Notes: a model not told the origin generated them from the letters alone. Counted from the first letter of the stretch, positions 1 through 5,986 are shown. The stretch: DNA of 14,941 bases from Propionibacteriaceae bacterium (GCA_030544185.1 JAUNRO010000031.1:1-14941); one strand, 5' to 3'. Made by a program: numbers and translations.

Positions 1-477
1 CATCCAGATCGGCAGCGTCTCCGCGGCGAGCAGGACCTTGACCCCGGGCCGGGCGAGGTCGGTGAGCTGGGCGACGTTGCCCGGGTTGTCCGGCGCGACC
101 ACGACGACCAGCCGGGTGCTGGCGAGGTCCTGGACGCCCGCGGCGTCGACCAGACCCTTGTCGGCGGTGGTCTTCATGTCCATCGGGTTCGCGGCGATCC
201 AGACATCGGGGGTGGCGCCCTTGTCGAGCTGCTCGCGCTGGATCGGGGTATGCCCGACCTCGAAGCTCACCGTGCCCAGGCCCGCCTCCTGGTAGGCGGC
301 CGCGAGCGCCTTGGTGTGCGCGGCGAGCGCGCCGGGGGCATAGACCACGACCTCCTGAGCGGCCTTGTCCCCACCGGTCGGGCTGATCGAGGTGGTCGGG
401 GTCGTCTCGGTCCCCGTCGTGCAGGCGACCACGGGCAGGACCGCGAGGGCCGCGAGAAGGTGGCGTCGGGACAGCAT
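1..477 (-). CDS. modA: Molybdate-type ABC transporter substrate-binding lipoprotein, partial (C-terminus beyond left edge)
   Basis: The 159 visible residues are the N-terminal part of a periplasmic-binding-protein-like lipoprotein. Residues 1-19 form a signal peptide with a twin Arg near the start (SRRH) and a lipobox VVAC, so Cys19 is the likely lipidated residue. A Thr/Pro-rich linker follows. The mature part begins EVVVYAPGAL and continues through GHTPIQREQL, ATPDVWIAANP, STRLVVVVAPDNPG and VKVLLAAETLP. This order matches ModA: a ligand-pocket start, a 'DVFASA'-like segment and an 'L.LVVPADNP'-like segment. ModA captures molybdate or tungstate outside the membrane and passes it to the ModBC importer. 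The start is ATG at 477, with AAGGAG at 483-488 on the minus strand. modB and modC would lie to the left, outside the window. A binding protein for another oxyanion is possible; the anion-binding residues cannot be judged from half a protein. Confidence 0.8.
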   Translation of the reverse strand, partial: MLSRRHLLAALAVLPVVACTTGTETTPTTSISPTGGDKAAQEVVVYAPGALAAHTKALAAAYQEAGLGTVSFEVGHTPIQREQLDKGATPDVWIAANPMDMKTTADKGLVDAAGVQDLASTRLVVVVAPDNPGNVAQLTDLARPGVKVLLAAETLPIWM

Positions 478-495
478 GGGGGCTCCTTGGATCTG

Positions 496-529
496 GCACT
501 CACAGGGGTCGGCGCTCACGCGCGCTCAC
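496..529 (-). promoter_or_regulatory. Three GTGAG(C/T)GC direct repeats upstream of the binding-protein gene
   Basis: Reading on the plus strand, GCACTCAC (496-503), GCGCTCAC (512-519) and GCGCTCAC (522-529) recur within 34 bases, directly upstream of the AAGGAG ribosome binding site of the molybdate-type lipoprotein gene. They could be binding sites for a regulator, or part of a GC-biased leader with no function. No palindrome accompanies them and no clear -10 element was found. The function is inference only. Confidence 0.25.
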
Positions 530-581
530 CCGGAGATGTCGTACGCCGGGGCGCGAAAGTTCCCGTGAGATGCGCCACAGT

Positions 582-650
582 CCGGCGGTAGCCCGCGGGG
601 ACGCTTCGGGGGCGGTCAGCCCGCGGGGACGCGCCGGGCAGTCAGCCCGC
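582..650 (-). repeat. Short degenerate direct repeat, about 2.5 copies, overlapping the sigC stop codon
   Basis: On the minus strand, units starting GCGGGCTGACYGCCC and ending GCGTCCCC occur at 650-625 and 624-597, and a shorter third copy (GCGGGCTACCGCC) starts at 596. The first unit contains the last codon and TGA stop of the sigma-factor gene, so the 3' end of that gene and its downstream flank look locally duplicated. The copies are 26 and 28 bases long and differ in a short central stretch. The CCCGCGGG cores are self-complementary, but no T-run follows, so this does not look like a standard terminator. The rest of the 164-base gap (478-641) shows nothing else clear. Confidence 0.5.
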
Positions 651-1226
651 GCGGCGCCGCTCGGCCGCGAGGAGGTCCACGGCGTCCGACCACTGCTCGA
701 TGAGCTCGGCCCGCGCGCGGGCCACCCGGGAGCGGATGGTGCCGACGGCGACCCCGGTGATGTCGGCCGCCTCGGCATAGCTGAACCCGACCAGCTGGGT
801 GAGCACAAGCGCCTCCCGGCGTACCGGATCGAGCGAGGCGAGCATCCTCTCGATCTCGACCCGGGCGGAGGCATCGGGCACGGTCAGCCGGTCGGCGGCC
901 TCGGCCGACGCCCGCGCCGGACGGGCGGCCTCGCGGCGGAACCGATCCGCGGCCGTCCGCCGGGCGATCGCCAGCAGCCACGTGCGCGCGCTCGACTCGC
1001 CGCGAAAACTCGGCAGCGCGTCCATCGCCCGCAGGTACGTCTCCTGGGTCAGATCGTCCGCCGCATCCTGACCGGCGAGATGGGCGAGGAAGCGCCACAC
1101 GTCGTCCTGGGTGAAGCGGATGAACTCCCCCAGCGCCGGGCGATCACCGGCCCGCGCCTCGAGCGCCCGCGCGGTGACCCTGGCGTCGGCGACCGCGCGA
1201 TCGGACGGCGGTCGACGAGGGTTCAT
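642..1226 (-). CDS. sigC: ECF RNA polymerase sigma factor, SigC-like
   Basis: This 194-residue sigma-70 family protein recruits RNA polymerase to a small regulon. Region 2 spans about residues 35-100, with FTQDDVWRFL, DDLTQETYLRAM and SSARTWLLAIARR. Region 4 spans about 125-178, with ALVLTQLVGFSYAEAA and a GTIRSRVARAR recognition helix. The segments QDVWRF/DDLTQET/SSARTWLLAIAR and ALLLTQLLGLSYA/VGTIRSRVARAR are recalled hallmarks of mycobacterial SigC, so orthology to SigC is likely. No ECF41/SigJ-like C-terminal extension is present. The start chosen is ATG at 1226; the frame stays open upstream, but only by running antisense through the divergent gene. A TAGTGT box ends 8 bases before the ATG, which suggests a leaderless transcript. 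The divergent zinc-finger gene 30 bases away is the likely anti-sigma partner. In mycobacteria and corynebacteria SigC is linked to copper and respiratory functions; whether that holds here is inference. Confidence 0.88.
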   Translation of the reverse strand: MNPRRPPSDRAVADARVTARALEARAGDRPALGEFIRFTQDDVWRFLAHLAGQDAADDLTQETYLRAMDALPSFRGESSARTWLLAIARRTAADRFRREAARPARASAEAADRLTVPDASARVEIERMLASLDPVRREALVLTQLVGFSYAEAADITGVAVGTIRSRVARARAELIEQWSDAVDLLAAERRRAG

Positions 1227-1233
1227 ACGGCTG

Positions 1234-1239
1234 ACACTA
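1234..1239 (-). promoter_or_regulatory. Putative leaderless -10 box (TAGTGT) of sigC
   Basis: The minus strand reads TAGTGT, a TANNNT -10 hexamer, followed by 7 bases and then the sigC ATG. Transcription would begin at or within a base or two of the start codon, a common arrangement in actinobacteria. No good housekeeping -35 is visible, and its position would fall on the start codon of the divergent gene. The box is half of the perfect palindrome CACTAGTG (1235-1242). Confidence 0.45.
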
Positions 1240-1244
1240 GTGGT

Positions 1245-1250
1245 TAGTCT
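1245..1250 (+). promoter_or_regulatory. Putative leaderless -10 box (TAGTCT) of the zinc-finger gene
   Basis: TAGTCT is followed by 6 bases and ATG at 1257. TTCATA at 1222-1227, 17 bases upstream, is a 4/6 match to the TTGACA -35 and overlaps the sigC start codon. No ribosome binding site stands before the ATG, which supports leaderless initiation. Confidence 0.5.
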
Positions 1251-1256
1251 CGGGGT

Positions 1257-1568
1257 ATGGCCTTTCGTTGTCCGGACCCGGAGCTGTGGCGCGCCGCGCT
1301 GTCGGCCCGGCTGGACGGTGAGGATCCCGCGATCCCGGACGCCGAGCTCGACCGGCACGTGCGGGACTGCGCGGAGTGTGCGCAGTGGTACGCCGGGCTG
1401 CGCCGGATGACCGATCACCTGCACCGGGGCGACCTCGTCGGCCCGGACCTGAGCCTGCGCCTCATCGGCGTGACCGAGGCGCACATCTGTGGCTGCCACC
1501 GCGGCGAGCCGTGCGAGTGCACCGACTGTCAGTGCGAGGACTGCACCTGCGGGCGATCCGCGGGTTAG
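1257..1568 (+). CDS. Zinc-finger (zf-HC2/ZAS-like) anti-sigma candidate with Cys-rich CXC tail
   Basis: This is a soluble 103-residue protein with no membrane segment. Its N-terminal half carries H34-x3-C38-x2-C41 (HVRDCAEC), the core of the zinc-binding anti-sigma (ZAS/zf-HC2) motif, with an additional Cys5 near the start. Residues 78-98 hold eight cysteines as four CXC pairs, CXC-x5-CXC-x2-CXC-x2-CXC, with His81 beside the first pair. That is a strong soft-metal-binding signature, like a miniature metallothionein. The divergent position 30 bases from a SigC-like factor suggests it binds and holds that sigma factor and releases it when metal (perhaps copper or zinc) or redox state changes. 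This role is inferred from motif and context, not from a recognised ortholog. The protein could instead be a metal chaperone or store within the SigC regulon. Confidence 0.8.
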   Translation: MAFRCPDPELWRAALSARLDGEDPAIPDAELDRHVRDCAECAQWYAGLRRMTDHLHRGDLVGPDLSLRLIGVTEAHICGCHRGEPCECTDCQCEDCTCGRSAG

Positions 1569-1581
1569 GTTCGGTCTCCGT

Positions 1582-1656
1582 CCCCTGATACCTGTCAAAA
1601 TGCGACCTCGAACGCAATAGTTCAGTCCGACGCCGTATTTCGGCAGGTATCAGGGG
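1582..1656. repeat. 75-base imperfect palindrome (long hairpin) in the gap after the zinc-finger gene
   Basis: CCCCTGATACCTG at 1582-1594 is repeated perfectly inverted as CAGGTATCAGGGG at 1644-1656. The pairing continues inward to 1610/1628. In all the stem has 29 positions, with 24 Watson-Crick pairs, 2 G-T pairs and 3 mismatches, around a 17-base loop (1611-1627). The stem starts 14 bases after the stop of the zinc-finger gene, so it may end that transcript. It is AT-richer than its surroundings, unusually long and lacks a T-tract, which fits an intergenic palindromic repeat (REP- or MITE-like) better than a plain terminator. The rest of 1569-1767 holds a small hairpin, CGGCG-AAA-CGCCG (1707-1719), and a 14-base palindrome listed separately. 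Confidence 0.75.
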
Positions 1657-1728
1657 CTGCGACCGGTTCGGTGACCGTGGAGCGGTCTGGCGCGGGGGTG
1701 AAGCCACGGCGAAACGCCGCGCGCCTGG

Positions 1729-1742
1729 CACGAAATTTCGTG
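1729..1742. promoter_or_regulatory. Perfect 14-base palindrome, possible operator of the exonuclease gene
   Basis: CACGAAATTTCGTG is fully self-complementary with an AT core in a GC-rich region. It ends 25 bases before the chosen ATG of the exonuclease, where an operator or promoter element would be expected. It does not match the actinobacterial LexA box (CGAAC-N4-GTTCG). Its role is inference. Confidence 0.4.
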
Positions 1743-1767
1743 GGTGGTTCGTGCGATGCTGGGCCGC

Positions 1768-2790
1768 ATGACCCGGACCATCCTCGCCCTCGACGGGAAC
1801 TCGGTGCTCCACCGCAGTTTCCACTCCGGGGCACGGACGGGCTATCGCACCGATGACGGCCGCCCCGGGTGGGCGGTGCGCGGTCTGCTGGACCAGTTGG
1901 TCGCCGCGGCCGACCGGGCCTGTGCCGATGTGGTCGTGGTCGGCTTCGACGACCCGGACGCCTCGACCAGGCGTGAGCGGTGGCCGGACTACAAGGCGCA
2001 GCGGCCCGACAAGCCCGACACCCTGGTGAGCCAGGTCGCCGACGCGGCGGCCCTGCTCCCGGACATGGGCATCCCCGTCGTGATCCCCACGGGGCTCGAG
2101 GCCGATGACGTGCTCGCGGCAGCGTCCCGGACCGCCCGCGACCATGGCTGGCGCAGTGTCCTTGCGACCTCCGACCGCGATGCGTTCGCGCTGATCGACG
2201 ACGCCACGCGCGTGCTCCGGATCATCAACGGTGGCGTCGAGGCCTCCCCGATGCTGACTCCGGAGCGACTCCAGCTCCTGACCGGTGTGACGCCGCAGCA
2301 ATACCGCGACCTCGCCGCCCTCCGCGGCGACCCCTCGGACAACCTCCCCGGGGTCCGCGGGATCGGCAAGATCGTCGGCGCGCGGCTGCTCGCGGAGTTC
2401 GGCACCGCCGAGGCGCTCTTCGACGACATCGACGCCGGCGGTGAACGCTGCCGGTCCTGCGCGGGCCCGGCGATCACCCAGCGCCTCTCCACACCCGAGG
2501 CGCGGGAGCGCTGGGCGCACAACCGCCGGATCATGGCCCCCGACCCCACCGCGACGATCCCCGACGAGGTCCTCGGCACCTGCCTACCGCTCTCCTCGCA
2601 CCCGGTCCGCGCGGGGTTCCGGCGCTATGGACTGTCCTATCGGCAGGCCGTCAGCGTGCTGTGCGACGAGCACGCCCCGACGCCGCATCCGTGGGACACC
2701 AACCCCACTTGGCAGCCACCCACGCCCGCGATCAAACGCTTCCCGCCCCTGCCGAGGAAGCCCCAGATCCTGCAGGAAACCCTCTTCTGA
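1768..2790 (+). CDS. Stand-alone 5'-3' exonuclease / flap endonuclease (FEN, PolI N-domain-like)
   Basis: A 340-residue structure-specific nuclease related to the N-terminal domain of DNA polymerase I and to mycobacterial FenA. It would remove RNA primers and 5' flaps during lagging-strand synthesis and repair, using two metal ions. The acidic residues are in place: D9 (ALDGNS), D61-D62 (GFDDPD), E111-D113-D114 (GLEADDV), D136 and D138 (TSDRD), and D188/D191 in LRGDPSDNLPGV. The last is followed by the H3TH DNA-binding loop GVRGIGKIVGARLL at about 195-208. No polymerase domain follows. Residues 305-335 are Pro-rich and probably disordered, and the protein ends QETLF (336-340), which resembles the sliding-clamp pentamer QxxLF. 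The start follows the family pattern 'M..(I/L)LA(V/L)DGNS'. ATG at 1756 and GTG at 1744 are in frame upstream and possible, but no clear ribosome binding site decides between them. Confidence 0.9.
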   Translation: MTRTILALDGNSVLHRSFHSGARTGYRTDDGRPGWAVRGLLDQLVAAADRACADVVVVGFDDPDASTRRERWPDYKAQRPDKPDTLVSQVADAAALLPDMGIPVVIPTGLEADDVLAAASRTARDHGWRSVLATSDRDAFALIDDATRVLRIINGGVEASPMLTPERLQLLTGVTPQQYRDLAALRGDPSDNLPGVRGIGKIVGARLLAEFGTAEALFDDIDAGGERCRSCAGPAITQRLSTPEARERWAHNRRIMAPDPTATIPDEVLGTCLPLSSHPVRAGFRRYGLSYRQAVSVLCDEHAPTPHPWDTNPTWQPPTPAIKRFPPLPRKPQILQETLF

Positions 2791-2864
2791 GACTGACCGG
2801 CGGACAGCTTCCGGAAGAGGCCAGCGACTCCGCGCGCCCGGCCTCGGGAAACTTCCGCCCCGGA

Positions 2865-2870
2865 TAGCCT
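2865..2870 (+). promoter_or_regulatory. Putative leaderless -10 box (TAGCCT) of the racemase-like gene
   Basis: TAGCCT is followed by exactly 6 bases and GTG at 2877. No Shine-Dalgarno sequence precedes the GTG. The layout is the same as at 1245 and 5981, which supports a leaderless GTG start and a promoter of its own rather than read-through from the exonuclease gene 86 bases upstream. No convincing -35 is visible. Confidence 0.4.
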
Positions 2871-2876
2871 TGGTCT

Positions 2877-3926
2877 GTGACTGGGCTGACTCTGACGATC
2901 GACTCCAACCGCTGGCACGACCATCTGCGCGCACTGGCGGAGCGGGTGCCGGGGCTGATCCCGGTGGCGAAGGGCAACGGCTACGGCTTCGGGCTGCCGC
3001 GGCTCGCGGAGGAGACCACGCGCCTCGGCCTGCGTACGCTCGCGGTCGGCACCCCCGCCGAAGCTGCGGCCATCCGCGAACACTTCGACGGCGACATCGT
3101 CATCCTGCTCCCCTGGGAGGCCAACGACCCCCACGCGGTCGAGCAGGCCCGCGACCCACGCGTGATCGTCACCGTCTCGCGGCTGACCGACCTGGAGACG
3201 ATCGCCAATCTGGGCGGCGACCCGCCCCGAGTCCTGGTCGAGGTGCTCACCTCGATGCGCCGCCACGGCCTGGAGGAGGAAGACCTGCCCGCGGTCGACA
3301 CGTGGCGGGAGCACCTGAAGGTCGAAGGCTGGACGATTCACCTGCCGATGCGCGGGGACAAGGACCACAACCGTGTCGAGGCTGATCAGCTCGGCCGGGC
3401 GGCACTGGACGTGCTGGACGCGCCGCTGTGGTTCTCCCACCTGCCGACACAGGACTATCTGGCGATGGCAGCCCGGCTGGGTGACGACCGGGCGCGCCTG
3501 CGGATGGGCACGCAGCTGTGGCTCGGTGAGCCCGGTGCGCTCAAGACCACCGCGACCGTGCTCGATGTGCATCCGATCAAACGCGGCCAGCGGGTCGGCT
3601 ATTGGCAGCGCCCGGCGCAGGCCGACGGCTATGTGGTCGTGGTCTCCGGAGGGACCGCCAACGGGATCGGCCTGGAGGCACCGACCTCGGCCAAGACCCT
3701 GAAGTCCCGCGCGGTGTCGTTCGCAACGGGTGCGCTGGAAGCGGCGGGACGGGCCCTGTCGCCCTACACAATCCTGGGCGAGAAGCGGTGGTTCGTCGAG
3801 TCGCCGCACATGCAGTCCTCGCTGCTGATCCTGCCCGCGAAGGTCGATCCGCCCCACGTCGGCGATGAGCTGCCAGTGGATGTGCGCAACACGATCGCGA
3901 CGTTCGACCAGATCGTGTTCGTCTGA
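2877..3926 (+). CDS. Alanine-racemase-like PLP (fold type III) protein
   Basis: This 349-residue protein has an N-terminal TIM-barrel and a C-terminal beta domain like alanine racemase. The PLP lysine is K32 in IPVAKGNGYGFG, equivalent to the 'VVKADAYGHG' motif. Y242 in QRVGYWQRP sits where the second catalytic base of Alr lies in 'VSYG'. The C-terminus (FVESPHMQSS, VGDELPVDVRNT) follows the usual Alr pattern around the metal- and substrate-side loops. Racemases of this class interconvert L- and D-amino acids for peptidoglycan. This member is diverged: its substrate-side MRRHG and MRGDKDHN segments do not look like canonical Alr, so the substrate cannot be assigned, and it may not be the housekeeping enzyme. 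The start is GTG at 2877, placed by the adjacent -10 box. The gene converges on the next minus-strand operon, 21 bases away. Confidence 0.75.
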   Translation: MTGLTLTIDSNRWHDHLRALAERVPGLIPVAKGNGYGFGLPRLAEETTRLGLRTLAVGTPAEAAAIREHFDGDIVILLPWEANDPHAVEQARDPRVIVTVSRLTDLETIANLGGDPPRVLVEVLTSMRRHGLEEEDLPAVDTWREHLKVEGWTIHLPMRGDKDHNRVEADQLGRAALDVLDAPLWFSHLPTQDYLAMAARLGDDRARLRMGTQLWLGEPGALKTTATVLDVHPIKRGQRVGYWQRPAQADGYVVVVSGGTANGIGLEAPTSAKTLKSRAVSFATGALEAAGRALSPYTILGEKRWFVESPHMQSSLLILPAKVDPPHVGDELPVDVRNTIATFDQIVFV

Positions 3927-3947
3927 GGTGCACCCGGACGGCGCCGG

Positions 3948-5132
3948 TCATCCGCAGGGGACGGGCTCACCGTCGGGGGTGAACTCGGAGATCCCGCCCT
4001 GGTCGAGGGCGACGCGAGCGACGTGCCGCTCACAGCTGCGGCCCTCGGGGTTGAGCCGGGTCCAGGAGACGCGCACGCCCGGCTCGTCCCCGGCATCGGC
4101 GCTGACGATGTTGAACGCGAAGCTCCCGCGGTGCGCCTCCGCGAGCTTCTCCGGGGTCCACTCCTCCCGCAGCGAGCCTCCGAGCGCGCCGCGAGCCCGT
4201 TCCCACTCACCGGCGTTGAGGGCCCCGAACCACTGGCCCAGCGACGTCCGGGTGGCCGTCGGCGCCGGCCCGCCGACGGTCGTCACGATCTGCGGGCCGG
4301 AGGCGGTGAGGCACGGCTCCATGACGGGTGGGCGGCCGGTCGGGCCGAGGAGCGGATCCGCGATCGTGTCGAGGCCGGTGACCAGGATCTCCGTCTGATC
4401 CTTGCCGGTGTGCAGGAGCATGCCGAGCAGGCGTCCGCCGCCGTCGATGACCGGCGCACCGGCCAGCCCCGCGTCATAGGCGCCGGTCATCCGGCGCACC
4501 GCGTGCTGGCCGACCGGTGACTCCACGGCGACACCGGCTTCGCTGATGGTGCCCACCGGCGTCCGCCCGCGTCCGCGCGCGGGCTGCTGCGCCTCGGTGG
4601 TCCAGCCGAGTGCGACGACCTCGTCCCCGACGGCCAGCTGCCGCGTCCCCAACTCGAACACGTGTCCACCCAACGGAACCTCGGGCTCCAGCATGGCCAG
4701 GCCGGCGTGGGTGTCGATCTTGACAACCGTCGCGGGCACGGCGCGGTCGCCGGCGAGAACGACGACCGAGCGCGCGCCCGAGACCGCATAGGCCGAGGTC
4801 ACGAGCAACCCGTCGGCCCCGAATTGGAAGGCCGTGCCGATCCCCGTGCCCGCACAGGTCACCGCGAGCAGCCGATGGGTGCCGGAGGCCGATCGCGCGA
4901 CCGCCTCTCCCAGCGGCCCGGTCGGCACCGGGTCCGGGGTCTCGAGCGGATCGGGCGAGACGGGCGGGGCCGTCGGTGCCGGTGTCCCCGGCGGCGGGGC
5001 CGGCCCCTCACCGCCGACCGTGCGGATGGCGAAGGCGGCGACGACCCCGAGGATCACTGCGCCGACGAGAATGCCGGTGATCAGGGCGATCGTCTTGCCG
5101 GACGGTCTCGCCGCGGGGCTCGCCGTCGCCAT
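3948..5132 (-). CDS. Membrane-anchored HtrA/trypsin-fold pseudoprotease
   Basis: 394 residues: a short cytosolic N-terminus, one membrane helix (about 15-37), a Pro/Thr-rich extracytoplasmic linker (about 42-72), a trypsin-like domain (about 75-265) and a C-terminal domain (about 295-394) with the look of a small NTF2-like fold. The protease domain follows the HtrA order but all three catalytic residues are replaced. The His motif 'TNAHVV' is TSAYAV (Tyr115). The Asp motif 'DLAVL' is GLAML (Gly144). The Ser motif 'GNSGGP' is GLAGAP (Ala224). It therefore probably binds peptide or protein without cleaving it, as a sensor, scaffold or inhibitor outside the membrane. Cys93, 274, 367 and 393 lie on the outer side and could form disulfides. 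The start ATG overlaps the stop of the upstream phosphatase gene (TGATG), so the two are translationally coupled. Confidence 0.75.
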   Translation of the reverse strand: MATASPAARPSGKTIALITGILVGAVILGVVAAFAIRTVGGEGPAPPPGTPAPTAPPVSPDPLETPDPVPTGPLGEAVARSASGTHRLLAVTCAGTGIGTAFQFGADGLLVTSAYAVSGARSVVVLAGDRAVPATVVKIDTHAGLAMLEPEVPLGGHVFELGTRQLAVGDEVVALGWTTEAQQPARGRGRTPVGTISEAGVAVESPVGQHAVRRMTGAYDAGLAGAPVIDGGGRLLGMLLHTGKDQTEILVTGLDTIADPLLGPTGRPPVMEPCLTASGPQIVTTVGGPAPTATRTSLGQWFGALNAGEWERARGALGGSLREEWTPEKLAEAHRGSFAFNIVSADAGDEPGVRVSWTRLNPEGRSCERHVARVALDQGGISEFTPDGEPVPCG

Positions 5133-5974
5133 CAGCCGCGCAGTTTCGTCCGCATCGCCGCGTGATCGGCGTCGGTCCAGCCCATCCGCCGCAGCATCGC
5201 CTCGATGCCGCCGTGCTCCGCCTGCGCATAGTCCAAGAACGCCTCCATCGTCTGTGGCCGGGTCAGGTGCGACTCCAGCGGCCGGCCGGCGAGATTCTCA
5301 CGATAGGTGTCCGACCCGATGAGACGGTCGATGATCTGCTGCATTCGCTCGCTCGACGCGGCATAGTCCGCGATCACGGCCTCCGGCGCGGCACCGGCGA
5401 GCAGCAGCGACAGCGCGACCGCGGTGCCCGTGCGGTCCTTGCCCGCGGCACAGTGGACGAGAGTGGCGCCGTGGGCGTACGCGATGGTGCGCAGCGCGCC
5501 CAGCACCGACTGCGGGCGCTCGTTGAGAAACGACAGATAGGTCGAGGCGAAGGCATCGCCGACCTCGATGCTCGGGCGATAGTCGTTGAACGGCAGCGCG
5601 TCCCCGGGCAGCTCGCGCCCCCCTTGGTCGCGCCGGATATCGGCCTCCTCGCGCAGATTGTCCGGGAGCACATCCTCGGCGTCATAGATCTCCGCCCGGT
5701 CGTATTGTTCCGGAATGAACGAATAGTGATGGATCATCACCTCGGGATGGCCGACCAACGGCCCGGGCCCTTCGTGATGCACCTCATAGGACGAGCGGAG
5801 ATCGACCACATCGGTCACCTGGAGCTCCAGCAGCCGCGCGATGTCGTTCGCGGTCAGCCCTTGCAGGTTGTCGCTGCGCAACAGGCGCCCGGCGCGGATC
5901 TCGCCCCCATCCGTCGTGGGCGTACCCCCCACATCCCGCGCATTCACCAACGAATCGAACTCCAGCCAGATCAC
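5132..5974 (-). CDS. Tyrosine phosphatase (Y_phosphatase3 / MptpB-like)
   Basis: 280 residues. The P-loop HCAAGKDRTG at 174-183 holds the nucleophile Cys175 and Arg181, and the GKDRTG form is typical of the bacterial tyrosine/lipid phosphatases related to M. tuberculosis PtpB and Listeria LipA. The N-terminal NARDVGG with LRSDNLQGL and the VVDLRS segment are further family signatures. A C-terminal helical segment ends MGWTDADHAAMRTKL. No signal peptide is seen, so it is probably cytosolic. PtpB-type enzymes act on phosphotyrosine and also phosphoinositides or pSer/pThr; the substrate here is unknown. GTG at 5974 is chosen because MIWLEFDSLVNARDVGG is a natural N-terminus and a TACCAT box stands 6 bases before it. 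The in-frame ATG at 6142 would add 56 unrelated residues and run into the divergent gene. It is the first gene of a two-gene operon. Confidence 0.88.
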   Translation of the reverse strand: MIWLEFDSLVNARDVGGTPTTDGGEIRAGRLLRSDNLQGLTANDIARLLELQVTDVVDLRSSYEVHHEGPGPLVGHPEVMIHHYSFIPEQYDRAEIYDAEDVLPDNLREEADIRRDQGGRELPGDALPFNDYRPSIEVGDAFASTYLSFLNERPQSVLGALRTIAYAHGATLVHCAAGKDRTGTAVALSLLLAGAAPEAVIADYAASSERMQQIIDRLIGSDTYRENLAGRPLESHLTRPQTMEAFLDYAQAEHGGIEAMLRRMGWTDADHAAMRTKLRG

Positions 5975-5980
5975 TCTTAG

Positions 5981-5986
5981 ATGGTA
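5981..5986 (-). promoter_or_regulatory. Putative leaderless -10 box (TACCAT) of the phosphatase operon
   Basis: The minus strand reads TACCAT, then 6 bases, then GTG of the phosphatase gene. This supports the GTG start at 5974 and a leaderless mRNA. The 91-base gap to the chosen divergent start (5975-6065) shows no other clear site. Confidence 0.4.

Noticed and set aside
642..1598. Longer N-terminus for the sigma factor
   Set aside because: The extra residues run antisense through the zinc-finger gene and do not resemble any sigma region; ATG at 1226 has a -10 box and gives the usual SigC length.
1707..1719. CGGCG-AAA-CGCCG hairpin as a terminator
   Set aside because: Short stem, no T-run, and common by chance in GC-rich DNA.
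1729..1742. LexA (SOS) box before the exonuclease gene
   Set aside because: The palindrome lacks the GAAC-N4-GTTC core of actinobacterial LexA sites.
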